DNA from: Daphnia pulex
Lineage: Eukaryota > Arthropoda > Branchiopoda > Diplostraca > Daphniidae
Reading direction: 5' to 3'
Length of the DNA: 64,000 nt
Assembly (NCBI RefSeq): GCF_021134715.1
Contig: NC_060024.1
Location: 3,658,001-3,722,000, forward strand
Positions 10,664 to 22,533 of the stretch are shown piece by piece. Made by a program: the position numbers and the translations under genes. The first letter of the stretch is position 1. Every line of letters begins with the position of its first letter. Under the pieces are notes generated by a model, which worked only from the letters and a program-made list of their open reading frames with translations, ran no database searches and was not told the DNA's origin.

Positions 10664-12060
10664 GGTCGCGTTTGAATGGCGAATAATCTCTCCGGTGATG
10701 GCACTTGGCAACTTGACACACACACGTATAGAGACGGTAGGGGGTAGTTTTCAGTTTCGTTTAGTTAGACTGCCTGACTGGTAAGCAGCTGTTCGATCTT
10801 GAGTATATATCTAAATGATTTCCAACAGCGTTGCAACGTTAGTGACGATTGACAAACCTGAAAGAAATAAAATAAAACGAAACAAAATACAGCGACTATT
10901 AGATTCAAGAGATTTCGTCACGAGATGCATTTCGTCAGAGTCTGCGTAGAGCTTTAAGCCCCCGCGGCCGCAAAGTGATTTCCCGCACGACACGTACACT
11001 AAACCATTGCGCAACAACTCGAAGGGGGAGGGAGTAGAGGCGGAGCTTACTTGCTTGCAGTGTGACGTGTACGTACGAGAGAAGGTAAGCACCTCCCCAC
11101 ATTGAGAATGTAAAGCACAACAAGAAGAAATAAGAAGAAATAAAAGTCCAGAAAATACTCGATGACGATGACGACACACAAAAGGGCCCCCCTTGCAATT
11201 CAGGCCACCATCTTGCATCATGGCGTGTGTGTTTGTAAGACAAGGCCAGCCACAGAAAATTTAAAAAGAATTTCGGTTTCCCTCGATTGTGAGAATTGCA
11301 ATTTGTTACGTTCGAAAGCTCTTGACCGAGGCCTTTAATTTCTGATGGCAATCATTTTTATGAATCAAAGTCGTTTTAAAGGTTCTTTTTTTCTATTGGA
11401 ATTTTTTTTTAAACGTGAGAAAACTGTTTTCTGTTCAACGAGATGAGAGTTATTTTGTGATGGCAAATATTGACAATTTCGTAATGGGAAAAACCTTTCG
11501 TGGTGTGATAATTGTGATAGATTTTTATATAACAGATCGATTTTTTATCTAAACAAAAATGGACTTTGGTTGTCGAACGTGTCAGCTGAACAAATCTCAC
11601 GAAACTTGGCATTGACCAAAGATCTACCCCGATTTCTAAATCGAATTCGATAATAAACTATTCCCAATTATTTGTTTCTACAAAATTTAAAAAAAAAACT
11701 ATTAAAACACTGCAAAAAAATCAAAACAAAGAGGCGTAAGGAATCCATTGATGGAATGGCAGATCCGCCACCTAGATGGCGTTGGCTAAGAATTCAGCCG
11801 GCCTTCATTTCTAGGGGAGACGTCACGTATGCAGCACAGCCAACACACAATAATGTATGCCCTTTTCGTCTCTCTCTCTTTTTCTCTTCGTCAACAGGAT
11901 GGTGCAATCGGCCGTCGTAACTTAACAATTCCATAGACACAGAAATGGGAGGGGCGGACACACACACAGACTCGCAATCAACGAGGAATAATTCTCACAC
12001 ACACAATCACACAAGCACTGCAGAAATCTTACCCAGCAATGGCGAAGAAAAAGATGTCGA
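10664..12060. other. Upstream flank of Tribbles; no further gene seen
   Basis: This should hold the Tribbles promoter and 5' UTR (minus strand). Long open frames at about 10811-11351 on the minus strand overlap each other in different frames and have low-complexity content; I do not support them as genes. CA-dinucleotide tracts occur around 11960-12010. Confidence 0.35.
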
Positions 12061-12428
12061 GAATTCCAAGTGGGTCATCCAAATTGGCTTTGCAGATAAT
12101 CAAAAAATTGGATTCTTCTTGATGTAGTTTTCGAGGTTTCAGGGCTGGGAACAGGGATTTCCCAATTTTCACGGGGAGCCGTCACGGGAAATTTTGGAAT
12201 CGAGGACTATACGAATGAATTGGTGTGTGCACACAACACTCGACGCAATTTGCAGGAGCTCAGCAGCGCCGACAAAAAGAGAAGGGACCAACAAAAATGG
12301 ACGACAACAAAAACAAATGCCCCAGACGACGGTCCTTGCAAAAATTGGGATTGGCCCTTGCCCTTTCCTTCCACCGTTTTAATAAACTAAACAACAAACG
12401 TCGGAGGTGGTTCACACTAGAAGAATTG
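12061..12428. repeat. 368-bp duplicated flank, left copy
   Basis: Bases 12061-12428 recur without a visible difference at 16601-16968. The left copy ends where the LTR begins (they share the last TG), and the right copy begins two bases after the LTR sequence is lost. This is far longer than a retrotransposon target duplication. The unit has no convincing gene, only two short frames that appear identically in both copies. Confidence 0.9.
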
Positions 12429-12718
12429 TTGGGAATTTATTGCATCCCAACAGTGATCGACATTATTGCTATTGTTAATTCTGTGTAATTTGTAGGGACC
12501 TCAACAGAGGGCCCCAATTTTACCCTCTCTTCCCATTCAATCTATTGTTCCCTACCCTACTCAACCCTAAACCAACTATTGAAATACCAAAATGCTGTAT
12601 TATACGGCAGTGTGAAATATAAGGACGAACTAGCAACAACAAAGGTGTCATCTCTTATCTCAATCTTGGAAGTTGAACGGTCGACACCGCCAACAAGAGT
12701 TCCATTTCCAACATGGTC
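12427..12718 (+). mobile_element. 5' LTR (at least 292 bp) of gag-only retroelement
   Basis: It begins TGTTGGGAATTTATTGC and matches 16307-16598 base for base as far as I can compare (offset 3880). The true right edge is unknown because the right-hand copy stops being homologous at 16599 while the left continues into the leader. The LTR may therefore extend somewhat beyond 12718. Confidence 0.8.
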
Positions 12719-14179
12719 CTTCGAACCGGAGTTTTCTCCAACCAGTGTTAAGTTAGTTTCGCTCTATCACACTCAAATCTTTCTCTCGTTATCTCCTTTT
12801 GCTTAATCATTGCCGCCATTTATCAAAGAAAATTGTGTTTAATTATGGCAGGTCAGTCATTTATTAGAATCTTTTTCTCTCTCTCTGAGTTTAACTTGTT
12901 CTCAGGGGTCTAGTAAGCAAATAGATCCCTCTAAACAGTAAATTATTTTTCTTCTCTCTCTTGAATTAAAGCTAAAATATTTCCTCAAAGTTTCTTAAAA
13001 TTAAAATAGGATTCCTAAATCATTTTTGAAGGGGGATTTCTTTTTTTGTCACGTAAATTATCATCGCCTAAGTTGATTATTCTCTCTTCCCTTTCAACAA
13101 ATTTTTTTTTTTTGGGGGGATATTGCTTTCCAATATCTAAGATTGGGCAAACTTGGGAACTTCCCTACCTCTTTAACGTGTTCACCTCGTGTGAGCCTTA
13201 GGTTAAATTCCCTCTCTATCTCTTGATACGCCTCCCGGCATTGTAAAAACGAATCTCAGCTGATTGGGTTCACTGCCCGTTCTTTAAAAATGGGATAACG
13301 CGGGAATCTCTTTCCTTTCAAGAATTTTTTTTTGGGGGGGCTTGCTTCCCTACCTCTTAGATTGGGAAAACGCGGGAACTTCTCTAACCCTTCAATGAGT
13401 TCGCCTCGTGTGAGCCCCAGGGTGAAAAGACTTAAATAAATTATCGCTCTCTTTGCTATGGCCTTAGACCATTTCCCGAAAACAAATCTCTCTCATTTTT
13501 TGAATTAATTTGCATTGTTTGTTATTCAATCATTTGGGTAAATCTCTCTCTGTCTCAGAAGGCACAACGATCTCTCTAAATACGACAGAAAAATATTCTC
13601 TTTTTTGGGGGGCTAGGCCGGTTTCCCCTTTAAACTGGAAAAAACGCGGGAAAATTCTCTACCCTTTCAACGCGTTCGCCTCGTGTGCGCCTTAGGGTGA
13701 TTAAAACTTGAATTTTTTTTCTCTCTCTCTATTTACAAAGGCCTTCCGCCATTTCGAAACAAATCTCGCGCTCTTACGCTCTTGCATTTTTTGTTTGCTT
13801 AAAGGGAAATCTTTCTCTTTTTCTGAGAAGGCACAAAGCGCCCTCTGAGCACAAAATTGGGAATTAGAAACCGCCGTCTTGCGGCAAAAACTCTTTAAAT
13901 TCTCTTTCCTAAAAATTGTTATTATGCCGTTTGTGGGATTGTAAGGAGCTAGAAAATTACCCTAGCTCCAAAATCATTCAGTTTTTGCAGATATCTTCAC
14001 ATAAAGGAATTCAAAGAAAGTGGAAAAGACAGCAGAATTTAATTCGGCACCACGAATCTCCGAAGACCGAGCAGAACAACAAACAAAAAGGCTAATCAAC
14101 TTAATCAAAACATTAATTTAAACTAATTATCTTCTTTTCGTACTCTCAGCAGCTCCTTAGGAGCCACCTCCAACTCACA
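12719..14179 (+). mobile_element. Long repeat-modular leader of the retroelement
   Basis: A 1.4-kb untranslated leader lies between LTR and gag. It contains three diverged modules with the shared string ACGCGGGAA...GTTCGCCTCGTGTG (near 13155-13195, 13367-13415 and 13640-13690), each preceded by a T-run/G-run (TTTTTTTGGGGGG) and CT-rich tracts. No frame of note. The primer-binding site could not be placed with certainty because the LTR end is uncertain. Confidence 0.55.
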
Positions 14180-16171
14180 ATGGCTCCAAATTACGCAAGA
14201 ACTTTAATTAAAAAGCATATCACCCGTATCATTAACCTCGTCGAAACGTACAAATCAACAGAAATGACGTTGGAAGCGTTTATCGAAGTCGAAAAATTAG
14301 AAAAAAAGCTAGATGGATTCTACAAAACTTATGAGATATTCTCAAAAAGGGTCCAGGCTGAAATGTACAAAGAAGGCGAAGACCAAGAAGAGATCAATGC
14401 AGACATCGACACCATGTACCAAACAATGGACGATGTTATTGTCGCCAAAATTCACATCTTAAAGAAAAAACGAAGAGAATGGTTAGACAAACTCGAAAAG
14501 GAAGCAGATGACGAAGAATGGGAGAAGGACAGAGAAAGAATGCTCCAAATTCTCCAACATCAGGCAGCAACCCAGGCAGCAAACCAGGCAGCAACCCAAG
14601 CACAACTCAATCGGGACATAATCAGTCAGGTGATCGCAGCCATCTCAACAGCCTTTTCAGTGCCCGTCGCTCCAGGAGATGTCAACTTATCACCAACAGC
14701 TTCTCAGGAGCCAGCTTCTCAAACAAATCAAGTAATAGAGTCAATTCTCAAAACCCTCTCAACATCTCAATTTGCAGCAGTATTAGTGCCAAACCCAACT
14801 CCACTAGAAGTGTCGTCGCTTACGACAACAAGCTGTAGTTTTCAAAACACCCCTTCATACCAGTCAAAAGAAAATATCCAGACGGAAGAAAAAGAGACTG
14901 GAACGGCCAGTCTCCCTCACCCACCGAAAAAAGGAGACTCACTCTCGGATTCTCCGGATGGGCCAGACGGATATCCCGACAAAAAAAGGTTTGAAAGGAA
15001 CGAAATAAAAGAAAATAATTCCTTTGTTTCAAAGTTAGAAAACTCAGCAAATCTGGAAGGAGCAGAAAAAATCCCATCATCGAACGCGAAAAGTTGCTAC
15101 AGCGACCAAAACGTCAAATCAGCCCAGTCAAAAGAAGTCCCGATGGAAAAGGAGCCTGGAACAGCCAGTCTCCAACAACGACCAAAAAAAGGGCTATCAA
15201 TCTCAGATATTCCGGTCAAATCCAGTGGAAACAAAGACGAAAAAAGGTTTGAAGACGAGCTGAAAGCAACTAACCTCAAATTTGCAAACTTAGATGGTGT
15301 AGATGCAGTGGAGTCCAAAAATCTCTTGAGCTCCTCTAGCAACGAAAAAACTGCTTGCACACTCATTATTCAAGAAGCTCCAGCTACTCCGGCAGAAGCT
15401 CCTCGTCCTCTCATTATTCTAGAAGCTCCAGCTACTCCGGCAGAAGCTCCTGGTACTCTCAATCTTCAAAAAGCTCCAGCCAATCCGGCAGAAGCTCCTC
15501 ACTCTCTTAGTCATCAAGAAACTCCTACTTATCAAGCAGAAGTTCCTGACACATTCAATTGTCTAAAAACTAAAGATTCAATTATTAGGATTCCGCCAGC
15601 CGGCTCCAAAGAAAAGGATATTCCTACCTTTCTTTTTTTCCCCTCGGGAAGGCCAGCTGCATCGCTGGAAACACTTAACTCTTTTCCGAGTCAACTTAAA
15701 CAAACCAACTTCTCTTCTTCTGGAAATTTATCATCGTCGCCAGAAATCCAGGAAGCTTCGAAAGAAAATCCTCAAGAAGCCGCTGCATTTGTCAATTCAA
15801 CAAACGTAGAAAGCAACCAAGAAATCATTCCGAAGTTCAGATCGCCGTGCAGTCAAGCAGCAATTCTTCCGGAATTGGCCAATCAACAAAACTCAATGAA
15901 ACGGAAGCGCTTGGAGCCAGTAAAACCAGCTCCTAAACGCATCTCAAGGTTACCAAGTATAGAAGAACATCTCATCAACCAGTTGCTGTTCTCTTATTCG
16001 TTAACCCAGGTACCAAACAAAATCGTTTCACATCTACTAAAAAATATTCTTGTGTTAAAGGACATTGAAGAAGATTCCAACACACACCAATCGGTATGGG
16101 ATCCTGGTGGCAAACTTCCAAAGAGTCAGCCAACTCTCAATCGGAATCAAATGGAATGGACAATTAACTGA
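14180..16171 (+). CDS. Gag-like protein of a BEL/Pao-type non-autonomous LTR element (663 aa)
   Basis: A single intact frame starts at ATG 14180 (context ACAATGG). The first 140 residues are helical and charged, with TRIINLVETYKSTEMTLEAF then EKLEKKLDGFYKTY and a second helix pair, resembling the DUF1759/Gag region of BEL/Pao elements. Residues about 125-150 are Gln/Ala-rich. The middle is low-complexity Ser/Pro/Lys with an imperfect 17-residue repeat built on EAPATPAEAP (about 394-455). A basic MKRKRLEPVKPAPKR stretch lies near residue 574. No zinc knuckle, protease, reverse transcriptase, RNase H or integrase is present between this stop and the right LTR 135 bp later, so the element would depend on enzymes from relatives. 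Family assignment rests on the N-terminal helices and is moderate. Confidence 0.65.
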   Translation: MAPNYARTLIKKHITRIINLVETYKSTEMTLEAFIEVEKLEKKLDGFYKTYEIFSKRVQAEMYKEGEDQEEINADIDTMYQTMDDVIVAKIHILKKKRREWLDKLEKEADDEEWEKDRERMLQILQHQAATQAANQAATQAQLNRDIISQVIAAISTAFSVPVAPGDVNLSPTASQEPASQTNQVIESILKTLSTSQFAAVLVPNPTPLEVSSLTTTSCSFQNTPSYQSKENIQTEEKETGTASLPHPPKKGDSLSDSPDGPDGYPDKKRFERNEIKENNSFVSKLENSANLEGAEKIPSSNAKSCYSDQNVKSAQSKEVPMEKEPGTASLQQRPKKGLSISDIPVKSSGNKDEKRFEDELKATNLKFANLDGVDAVESKNLLSSSSNEKTACTLIIQEAPATPAEAPRPLIILEAPATPAEAPGTLNLQKAPANPAEAPHSLSHQETPTYQAEVPDTFNCLKTKDSIIRIPPAGSKEKDIPTFLFFPSGRPAASLETLNSFPSQLKQTNFSSSGNLSSSPEIQEASKENPQEAAAFVNSTNVESNQEIIPKFRSPCSQAAILPELANQQNSMKRKRLEPVKPAPKRISRLPSIEEHLINQLLFSYSLTQVPNKIVSHLLKNILVLKDIEEDSNTHQSVWDPGGKLPKSQPTLNRNQMEWTIN

Positions 16172-16294
16172 ATCCGTAGCCAGTCAACGAAACAGCTCCT
16201 CTTAATCCAGGCCATCCATCTTCAACCGCATTTTCAGATCTCCAATCCAACGGATATCAAGTCGATCAGGATGTCGAGCCAATTGAACGGGCTC

Positions 16295-16306
16295 TACTGG
16301 GGAGTG
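16295..16306 (+). other. Polypurine tract of the retroelement
   Basis: The bases ACTGGGGAGTG directly precede the TGTTGGG start of the right LTR, the expected place and composition for plus-strand priming. Its presence fixes the element's orientation as plus. Confidence 0.55.
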
Positions 16307-16598
16307 TGTTGGGAATTTATTGCATCCCAACAGTGATCGACATTATTGCTATTGTTAATTCTGTGTAATTTGTAGGGACCTCAACAGAGGGCCCCAATTT
16401 TACCCTCTCTTCCCATTCAATCTATTGTTCCCTACCCTACTCAACCCTAAACCAACTATTGAAATACCAAAATGCTGTATTATACGGCAGTGTGAAATAT
16501 AAGGACGAACTAGCAACAACAAAGGTGTCATCTCTTATCTCAATCTTGGAAGTTGAACGGTCGACACCGCCAACAAGAGTTCCATTTCCAACATGGTC
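16307..16598 (+). mobile_element. 3' LTR, truncated at the junction with the duplicated flank
   Basis: It is identical to 12427-12718 over all bases compared, then breaks off after ...AACATGGTC and continues after two bases into the duplicated flank rather than into a canonical CA-3' end plus target duplication. Confidence 0.8.
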
Positions 16599-16600
16599 AT

Positions 16601-16968
16601 GAATTCCAAGTGGGTCATCCAAATTGGCTTTGCAGATAATCAAAAAATTGGATTCTTCTTGATGTAGTTTTCGAGGTTTCAGGGCTGGGAACAGGGATTT
16701 CCCAATTTTCACGGGGAGCCGTCACGGGAAATTTTGGAATCGAGGACTATACGAATGAATTGGTGTGTGCACACAACACTCGACGCAATTTGCAGGAGCT
16801 CAGCAGCGCCGACAAAAAGAGAAGGGACCAACAAAAATGGACGACAACAAAAACAAATGCCCCAGACGACGGTCCTTGCAAAAATTGGGATTGGCCCTTG
16901 CCCTTTCCTTCCACCGTTTTAATAAACTAAACAACAAACGTCGGAGGTGGTTCACACTAGAAGAATTG
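16601..16968. repeat. 368-bp duplicated flank, right copy
   Basis: Same sequence as 12061-12428; beyond base 16968 it continues into GGGTAGCAG, which is probably the original unoccupied continuation of the locus. Confidence 0.9.
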
Positions 16969-19018
16969 GGGTAGCAGTTTTTCGCCCCGTTTGACTCGAT
17001 TTGATTTTTAGTTAATTAATTTTTTGGTTAATCTACTTGGGGGGAAATGGCGCGGAGCAGCGACAATCCTAAAGTCCGATCGCCATGATGGTCGAGCGAT
17101 GACTGGCGTCTGGGACTGAGGCAGACCGTGTGGAATGTCTGATTGCCATTGGTTGCGCCAAGGGAACACCTACGTCATCAATGGCCGCCCAACCCCGGAT
17201 TTCGCCTCCGGCTCCAACCCGACGTTCCTCTATGTATGTCGCAATCTTTCCTCTAATCTTTCATCAGACTTTTTTATTCAAACTAAAACTTAAATATCGC
17301 TGTACCGAATCCTCCTCCTAGTTTTCTTTTCATCATTAGCTGATGCAAAAACATCATAAAATCGTCTAAATCATTCGAGTTTTTAACTAGAAAAGTTGGA
17401 ATAGAATTTCTAGTTGGAAAATGTCGTCTGCGCAGGCGCGTAGTGGTGGAACAACGTCACGTGATGACGTCGATAAGAGCGGCCAATGTCTGCCTTTGTA
17501 AGGAAGGGCCAAGAGACGCAACAACAATCGACGGTTCAGGATCTTTTCAACTCGTTTTTTCGGTTCGGAGAAATACATAACTTTCCAGTTCTTTCTGTTT
17601 TTCTTTTTAAATATACCAGATCTTTCGGGAGTTAATACAAAAATGGATGGCGATTGCCTCATCGCATTCTCAAGGCGACTACGGCGGGTTGCCAAGTCTG
17701 GCCAAAAAATTATATTATTCTTCTTTTTTTCCATTCGAATTAACACGGAAGTTGTCGGAGAGTCCAAATGGCAGTTTTGTGCGGAGCTGCAAGGCCGGCC
17801 AGGCCAGCAGCCGTGCAAGGTCTTGCTCAATCTATTGATTAGTTACGTACACACACTCTAGCCGTTTGGGGCTTGATTCTTATTTATAATTTAGACACGC
17901 CAAGGATAAACGTTTATCTTTACGTGTTGAGCCAGTATAGTGTGTGTGTGTGCAAGGATTAGAATATCGACGCCATTTACACACACGTGTTGGTATATCT
18001 GTTCGTTTCGACACACACACACGCCAACATAAATGGTTCCGAGTTCTATTTTGGCCACATAGCTTTTTAAAAAAAACGTTCAAACAGGTGATGGCAACAC
18101 CGGGCTGACGTCAAACAAAAAAATATGACGCAAGTTTCGTTTAAAGGTGGTTGCCCATGACAACCGTCGAGAGTGATAATCAAGTTTATTTTGTTATTTT
18201 CAAACAACAACAAAACACCTGAAATATATGTCGTCATATTTAATTTCAAGTTTCAACCACCACCAAGCCAAAAAAGTGACCAGGTACAACGTCGTCACGT
18301 CCCCCTAGTCACGCGGCCATAAGATGTCGTGTGGGCCTCCAAAAGGTGCGGTGCATTTCGCACGTATGCCAAGTCAACCGAAATTTTCTTGAGTTCATCT
18401 TTTTTATTCTCTTCTTCTTCCCTTTTATGGCAGAATATTCACGGCGACCGCCATATTGTTTTCCAATTGAAAAATCAAAAGGTGGAGAGAAAAGATCAAC
18501 ATTTTATTTCACGTAAAATCAAGATTTGAAAAAACGACATGAAGATTTCAAAAATTCCCCCCTCCTTATTTAAGAATGGTAAGACGACACAAAAGAGAAA
18601 AAGGAAAATAAAAAGTGGTGGGGAATATAAGAAGAAATCGCCCCGAGGATATACACCTTTTCTTACGTGTGTTGCTGGCTGGCACACGGCCCGTGCAACA
18701 CTTGTTAAACGACCGGGGGTCTTGGCTGCTGGCTGCTGGCTGCTGGAGGAATATATAAAGAATGAAAAGAGGGAAATGAAAGAAGAAGAAAAACCACCAA
18801 CCACCACCTGAACAGGTTTTTTTTCCTTTTATTTTTCCTCCTTCTTTCGTTCGACAAAGACGGGAGGGGAGGATTTGTATTCAGTCAGTGACGGAGCCAA
18901 CTTTCCAACAGTCACAAGCTCCACACCGTCTTCTCTTATATTCTCTCTCTACCACTGGTTTATTTTCCAATCTTGTGTCAGAAAAGGCAAGACAAAAACA
19001 AGAACACAAACAACCATC
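16969..19018. other. Intergenic, upstream of the ZP gene
   Basis: I see no supported gene. Features are TG/CA microsatellite tracts around 17940-18020 and low-complexity purine/pyrimidine stretches. TATATAAAG at about 18751 and TCAGTCAGTG near 18880 (arthropod initiator-like) are candidate core promoter elements for the ZP gene starting at 19019, neither decisive. Confidence 0.35.
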
Positions 19019-21101
19019 ATGGCTGCGCCAACGTGGATGGTTTTATTCGTCTTCTCAGCTCTTCTCTGTCTACACATTTCCGCCAACAAAGTGTCAGGTA
19101 CGTGTCACATTTAATTCATTTCGATCATTCTAGCAAGTGAAAGCAGACGACGTCATCAGATGTTAAGTTTACAAAGGCCTTGAGGGTATTTGAACAAACA
19201 TTTTCCCGTAAATCACCGCGAGAGAAGAAGATTCACCTGCGATCGTTCGCCTTTAGCCGTGAGAATTCATTCCCGTTGGGATCAAAATTCACTGGCGTGG
19301 GAAGATTACCGTGATGAAATAAAAATAAAATAATAAAAAAAAGTGAATGTTGTGTAAAAATCTTAAAAAAACCGCACACACCATACAGCCCCCCGTACCA
19401 AGGCCATAATCACTGAGGAAAAACAATTCTTGTTTTCCCTCGGTGAGCTGAGATTATTGACTTAAAATAACTGGGAATAATAAATTTTATTTCTTTTACA
19501 GGTGTGCAGCACAAAGTCAAATGCGACACGGCCGAAATGACAGTCGAAATGGTCCTGCCCGACACCGTCACCGACGTCTACCTGGAAGGCATGAAAGAAT
19601 ACGGCAAAGATATCGGTACGAAATAAAATGTCAAATTTAATCTTCTCTCACGCGTGACAAATTCCCAAATTCTGTCGTGTACAGGTTGCCAACCGATGAT
19701 GGAAGGCAATACGGCTTCCTTCCGCCTATCCATCGCCCAATTCTACCGCTGCGGAATGACCAAAGTCGTCGACCAGACGAATGTTAGTTTTATCCATCTT
19801 CTTCTTTTATTTTATTTTTAAAATTGTCATCTGTTATTTTGCATACCGGATGTTTCATTGGACAGGGCCATCGGGTCTACTACCACCGGATCGTGGTCGA
19901 AAGTGAATCACTCGAGAAGGAATCCATCGTCGTCAAGTGCGGATGGATGCCGCATCATCCGGAACGTCACCGAGCCAAACGTCAAGGTGAACTGTCCCCC
20001 GACTTTCAAGAAGACGAGTAAGTTTTATCTAATCAATTTTAAAATAACATGTTATAAAAATAGAATTTAATTTTAAAATTAAATAAAAAAAAGAGAGTAT
20101 GACATCACGGTGATCGAAGGACGGGCGCCCGAACCTATTTTGGGCATTGCCGTCCGCCAGAACGGCCAATTGGTCGGCTCCGATTTAAACGTCCAGCCGG
20201 GCACCCTCCTCCAGATGGAAGTTTTCCTGGACCCCAACAGCACGTCGACTTACGGCCTTAGAGTCTCTTACATGGACGTCACAGATCGACGCACCAAAGA
20301 AGAGACCATCATTCTCAACGGGTAGAATAATCACATTTCATTTCAAAATTCATCCAAATCAAATCCAAATGTTCAATTAAATTTCCTAGGTGTTCGGTGG
20401 ATCCTTATCTTTTCGAGAATTTCAACACGGTCGATGGCGATACATTGACGGCCCGATTCAGGGCCTTTAAATTCCCCGAGACCAATTACGTTCTCTTCCG
20501 GGGAACTATCGATGTCTGTCTCGACCGTTGCTCAGGGGTAAAATAAATCTGTCACGTCTTTTGACGTATTGTCTATTGCGATGTCTCAATCGATTGTGGA
20601 TGTTCTGGATTGTGTAGGTCGAGTGCAGCAACGACCAGTTGGCTTTCGGTCGTAAACGACGAGCCGCTTCACCAACCACAGCAGCGGCCGGCAGCAGCAA
20701 GTTGGACCGGACTGACCGAGTCTTTGAAGTTTCTATGACTACGCTGGTCAAATTTGACTCTGAAACTGGACTCCAAAAAGGTCTCGATTCTTGTCATTTA
20801 AAAATAAAACAATTTGACTCTATTTTTAAAAAATTGATTTGCAGATGTTTTGGAATCGGCCCAGGCCAAAGGAGTCGACACGGTGGAACAGCCCATCCAA
20901 GCCCAGCAATCTCAATCGGTTCTCAACGAGTCTGAACCTTCGTTGAAAGCTACTGCTCCTCAGCAGCCCTCACACAAGACCGATCCTCAACCGGAACCGG
21001 AGCCAGCAGCATCCGCCGAACCTAAAAATGCTTCGCTGGCCGTCCAGATGAACTATTACTGGATTGCTGTCGCCTTATTGGCAGGCCTACTGTACAACTA
21101 A
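19019..21101 (+). CDS. ZP-domain (cuticlin-like) secreted/membrane protein, eight exons, 412 aa
   Basis: Exons: 19019-19097, 19502-19615, 19685-19782, 19866-20017, 20094-20321, 20390-20537, 20618-20780, 20845-21101; all junctions are GT-AG and the total (1239 nt) closes in frame. Residues 1-22 form a signal peptide (VLFVFSALLCLHI core). A zona pellucida domain follows (about 30-285): the N-half has conserved cysteines around VKCDTAEMTVEM, GCQPMMEG and YRCGM; the C-half has GRAPEPILGIAVRQNGQLVG, LDPNSTSTYGLRVSYMDVTD, NGCSVDP and FRAFKFPETNYV. GRKRRAAS (about 284-291) is a furin-type site where ZP proteins are cleaved. A Pro/Gln/Glu-rich linker leads to a short hydrophobic C-terminus (IAVALLAGLLYN). 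Such arthropod proteins polymerise in the apical extracellular matrix and shape cuticle. The stop overlaps an AATAAA (21100-21105). Confidence 0.9.
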
Positions 21102-22459
21102 TAAACTAATTCAACAATTTTTTAAATAGGGGGACTAAAAAAAACTAAAATTAACCCGCCTAACTCAAATTTTTCTGTGTGTAATATCCGACATGATTTG
21201 TTTTCCCACGGAGTTGTGCAATCTTTGTACTATTGAGACGATTAAAAAATATTAAAACAAACGCCCGAAAGGTGCTTTTGCGAAAAAACTAAAACTAAAA
21301 AATTGGGTGGTCTTACATAGCCTCGCTATTATGGGTATAGCAATTGCTGACGTCATCGACCCCGCTCCACTTTCTCGCCCGAACATCTCTCTCTCTTTTC
21401 TCTCTCTCTCTCTCCCAACAGCATTTTGATAGTCGCATTATTTGGTTGTTGTTGTGTTTTTGGGTTCATTCTCTCTTTTTCTCTTACCAACGTGTGTCGT
21501 CGACTTGCGAAAGAGCTGCGCGCTTTTAGCTATTGAGGTCAACTCACGAGCTCCTAGCCGCAGGAGCCTTCAACTCCCGCAAGTTTCCCTCTCGCTCCCG
21601 TTTTGAAAAAAATTAAAAACTAAAACTGGGAAAATATTTTCACGCAGCTTGTGCGCAATACAAAAATATGTGTTTGACAAAAATGTTTGAAAGAAACAAA
21701 AATTTGAAAGGGATTTTTATTTCATTTCTATATTTGGAGCGACTACTACTGTCACATTCCTTTTTACCCAATTAGAAAAAAGTTTTTTTTTTCTTCTATT
21801 CTTAACTTGTATAGAGTCTAGAAGAAGGCAGCGTGTGCGTGGTTTTTTGTTATGGGTGGAAAATATTTCGGCATTTCCGGTGTTGTTGCGTCAGTGACGT
21901 CTATTCTTGGCACATCTCGAACTTTAGGGGGTTGTGCTATCGCACGCCCAAACCACAGCACACGCAACACGGTCGACCCGCAAGTGAAGCAACGACGTAC
22001 GGATGATGTACATACAAAAGGGGATGATTCAATTGGATGTAGAAAATGTGAATCAGATGAAACTTGAACAAATTTTTCGTGGAAAACCCACCAGCTGTGT
22101 TGTAATGTCTGTCATGGATTCCGTTAGAATCAAGAAAAATTCGAGACAATTCGGAATCAGATAGACGGTTCTAGTTTCCTCGGGGGTCCAATTTGTTTTA
22201 CTTGGAAAAATAAAAAATACGAGCTTTTTATCCCATTCATTTCTTTTCCCACAACTGTGAAGGTTGAGCCGTAGTGGTCAACACACTTGGGCAATTTCCT
22301 TTCGTCGGCCGAATTCGCCCTTAACCGTGTTTGCGGTTGGCGATTTCAGTAACAATATAGCATTAACGATTCTCCATTGAAGAAAAAAAGAAACAAAAAG
22401 ACCATTGAGACAATACTGGCAAAGCAATTTTATACGGGTCTAGTTAGAGTAAAGATAGA
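21102..22459. other. Intergenic between ZP gene and tRNA-Asn
   Basis: No supported gene. It holds the ZP 3' flank, a CT-rich microsatellite-like stretch (about 21385-21415) and unremarkable sequence. Confidence 0.35.
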
Positions 22460-22533
22460 GCCTCCGTGGCGCAATTGGCTAGCGCGTTCGGCTGTTAACC
22501 GGAAGGCTGGTGGTTCGAGCCCACCCGGGGGCG
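22460..22533 (+). tRNA. tRNA-Asn (anticodon GTT)
   Basis: A full cloverleaf folds: acceptor GCCTCCG pairs with CGGGGGC (one T-G pair), D arm GCGC...GCGC, anticodon stem around loop CTGTTAA giving anticodon GTT, and T arm GGTGG-TTCGAGC-CCACC. Discriminator is G. Box A (TGGCGCAATTGGC) and box B (GGTTCGAGCCC) match the Pol III consensus, and a T run follows at about 22548. There is no intron, and nothing suggests a pseudogene. Confidence 0.97.

Noticed and set aside
9397-10675. Plus-strand open frames of 175 and 222 codons opposite Tribbles
   Set aside because: They are antisense shadows of GC-rich Tribbles exons; they have no family features and span the intron boundary on the other strand.
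10811-11351. Two overlapping minus-strand frames of 136-138 codons upstream of Tribbles
   Set aside because: They overlap in different frames, are low complexity and lack conserved motifs; likely 5' flank or UTR.
12194-12488. Short frames repeated identically at 16734-16974
   Set aside because: They are identical only because the 368-bp flank is duplicated; no protein features.
17387-17861. 147-codon minus and 72-codon plus frames
   Set aside because: They overlap each other, have no domain and no splice or promoter context.
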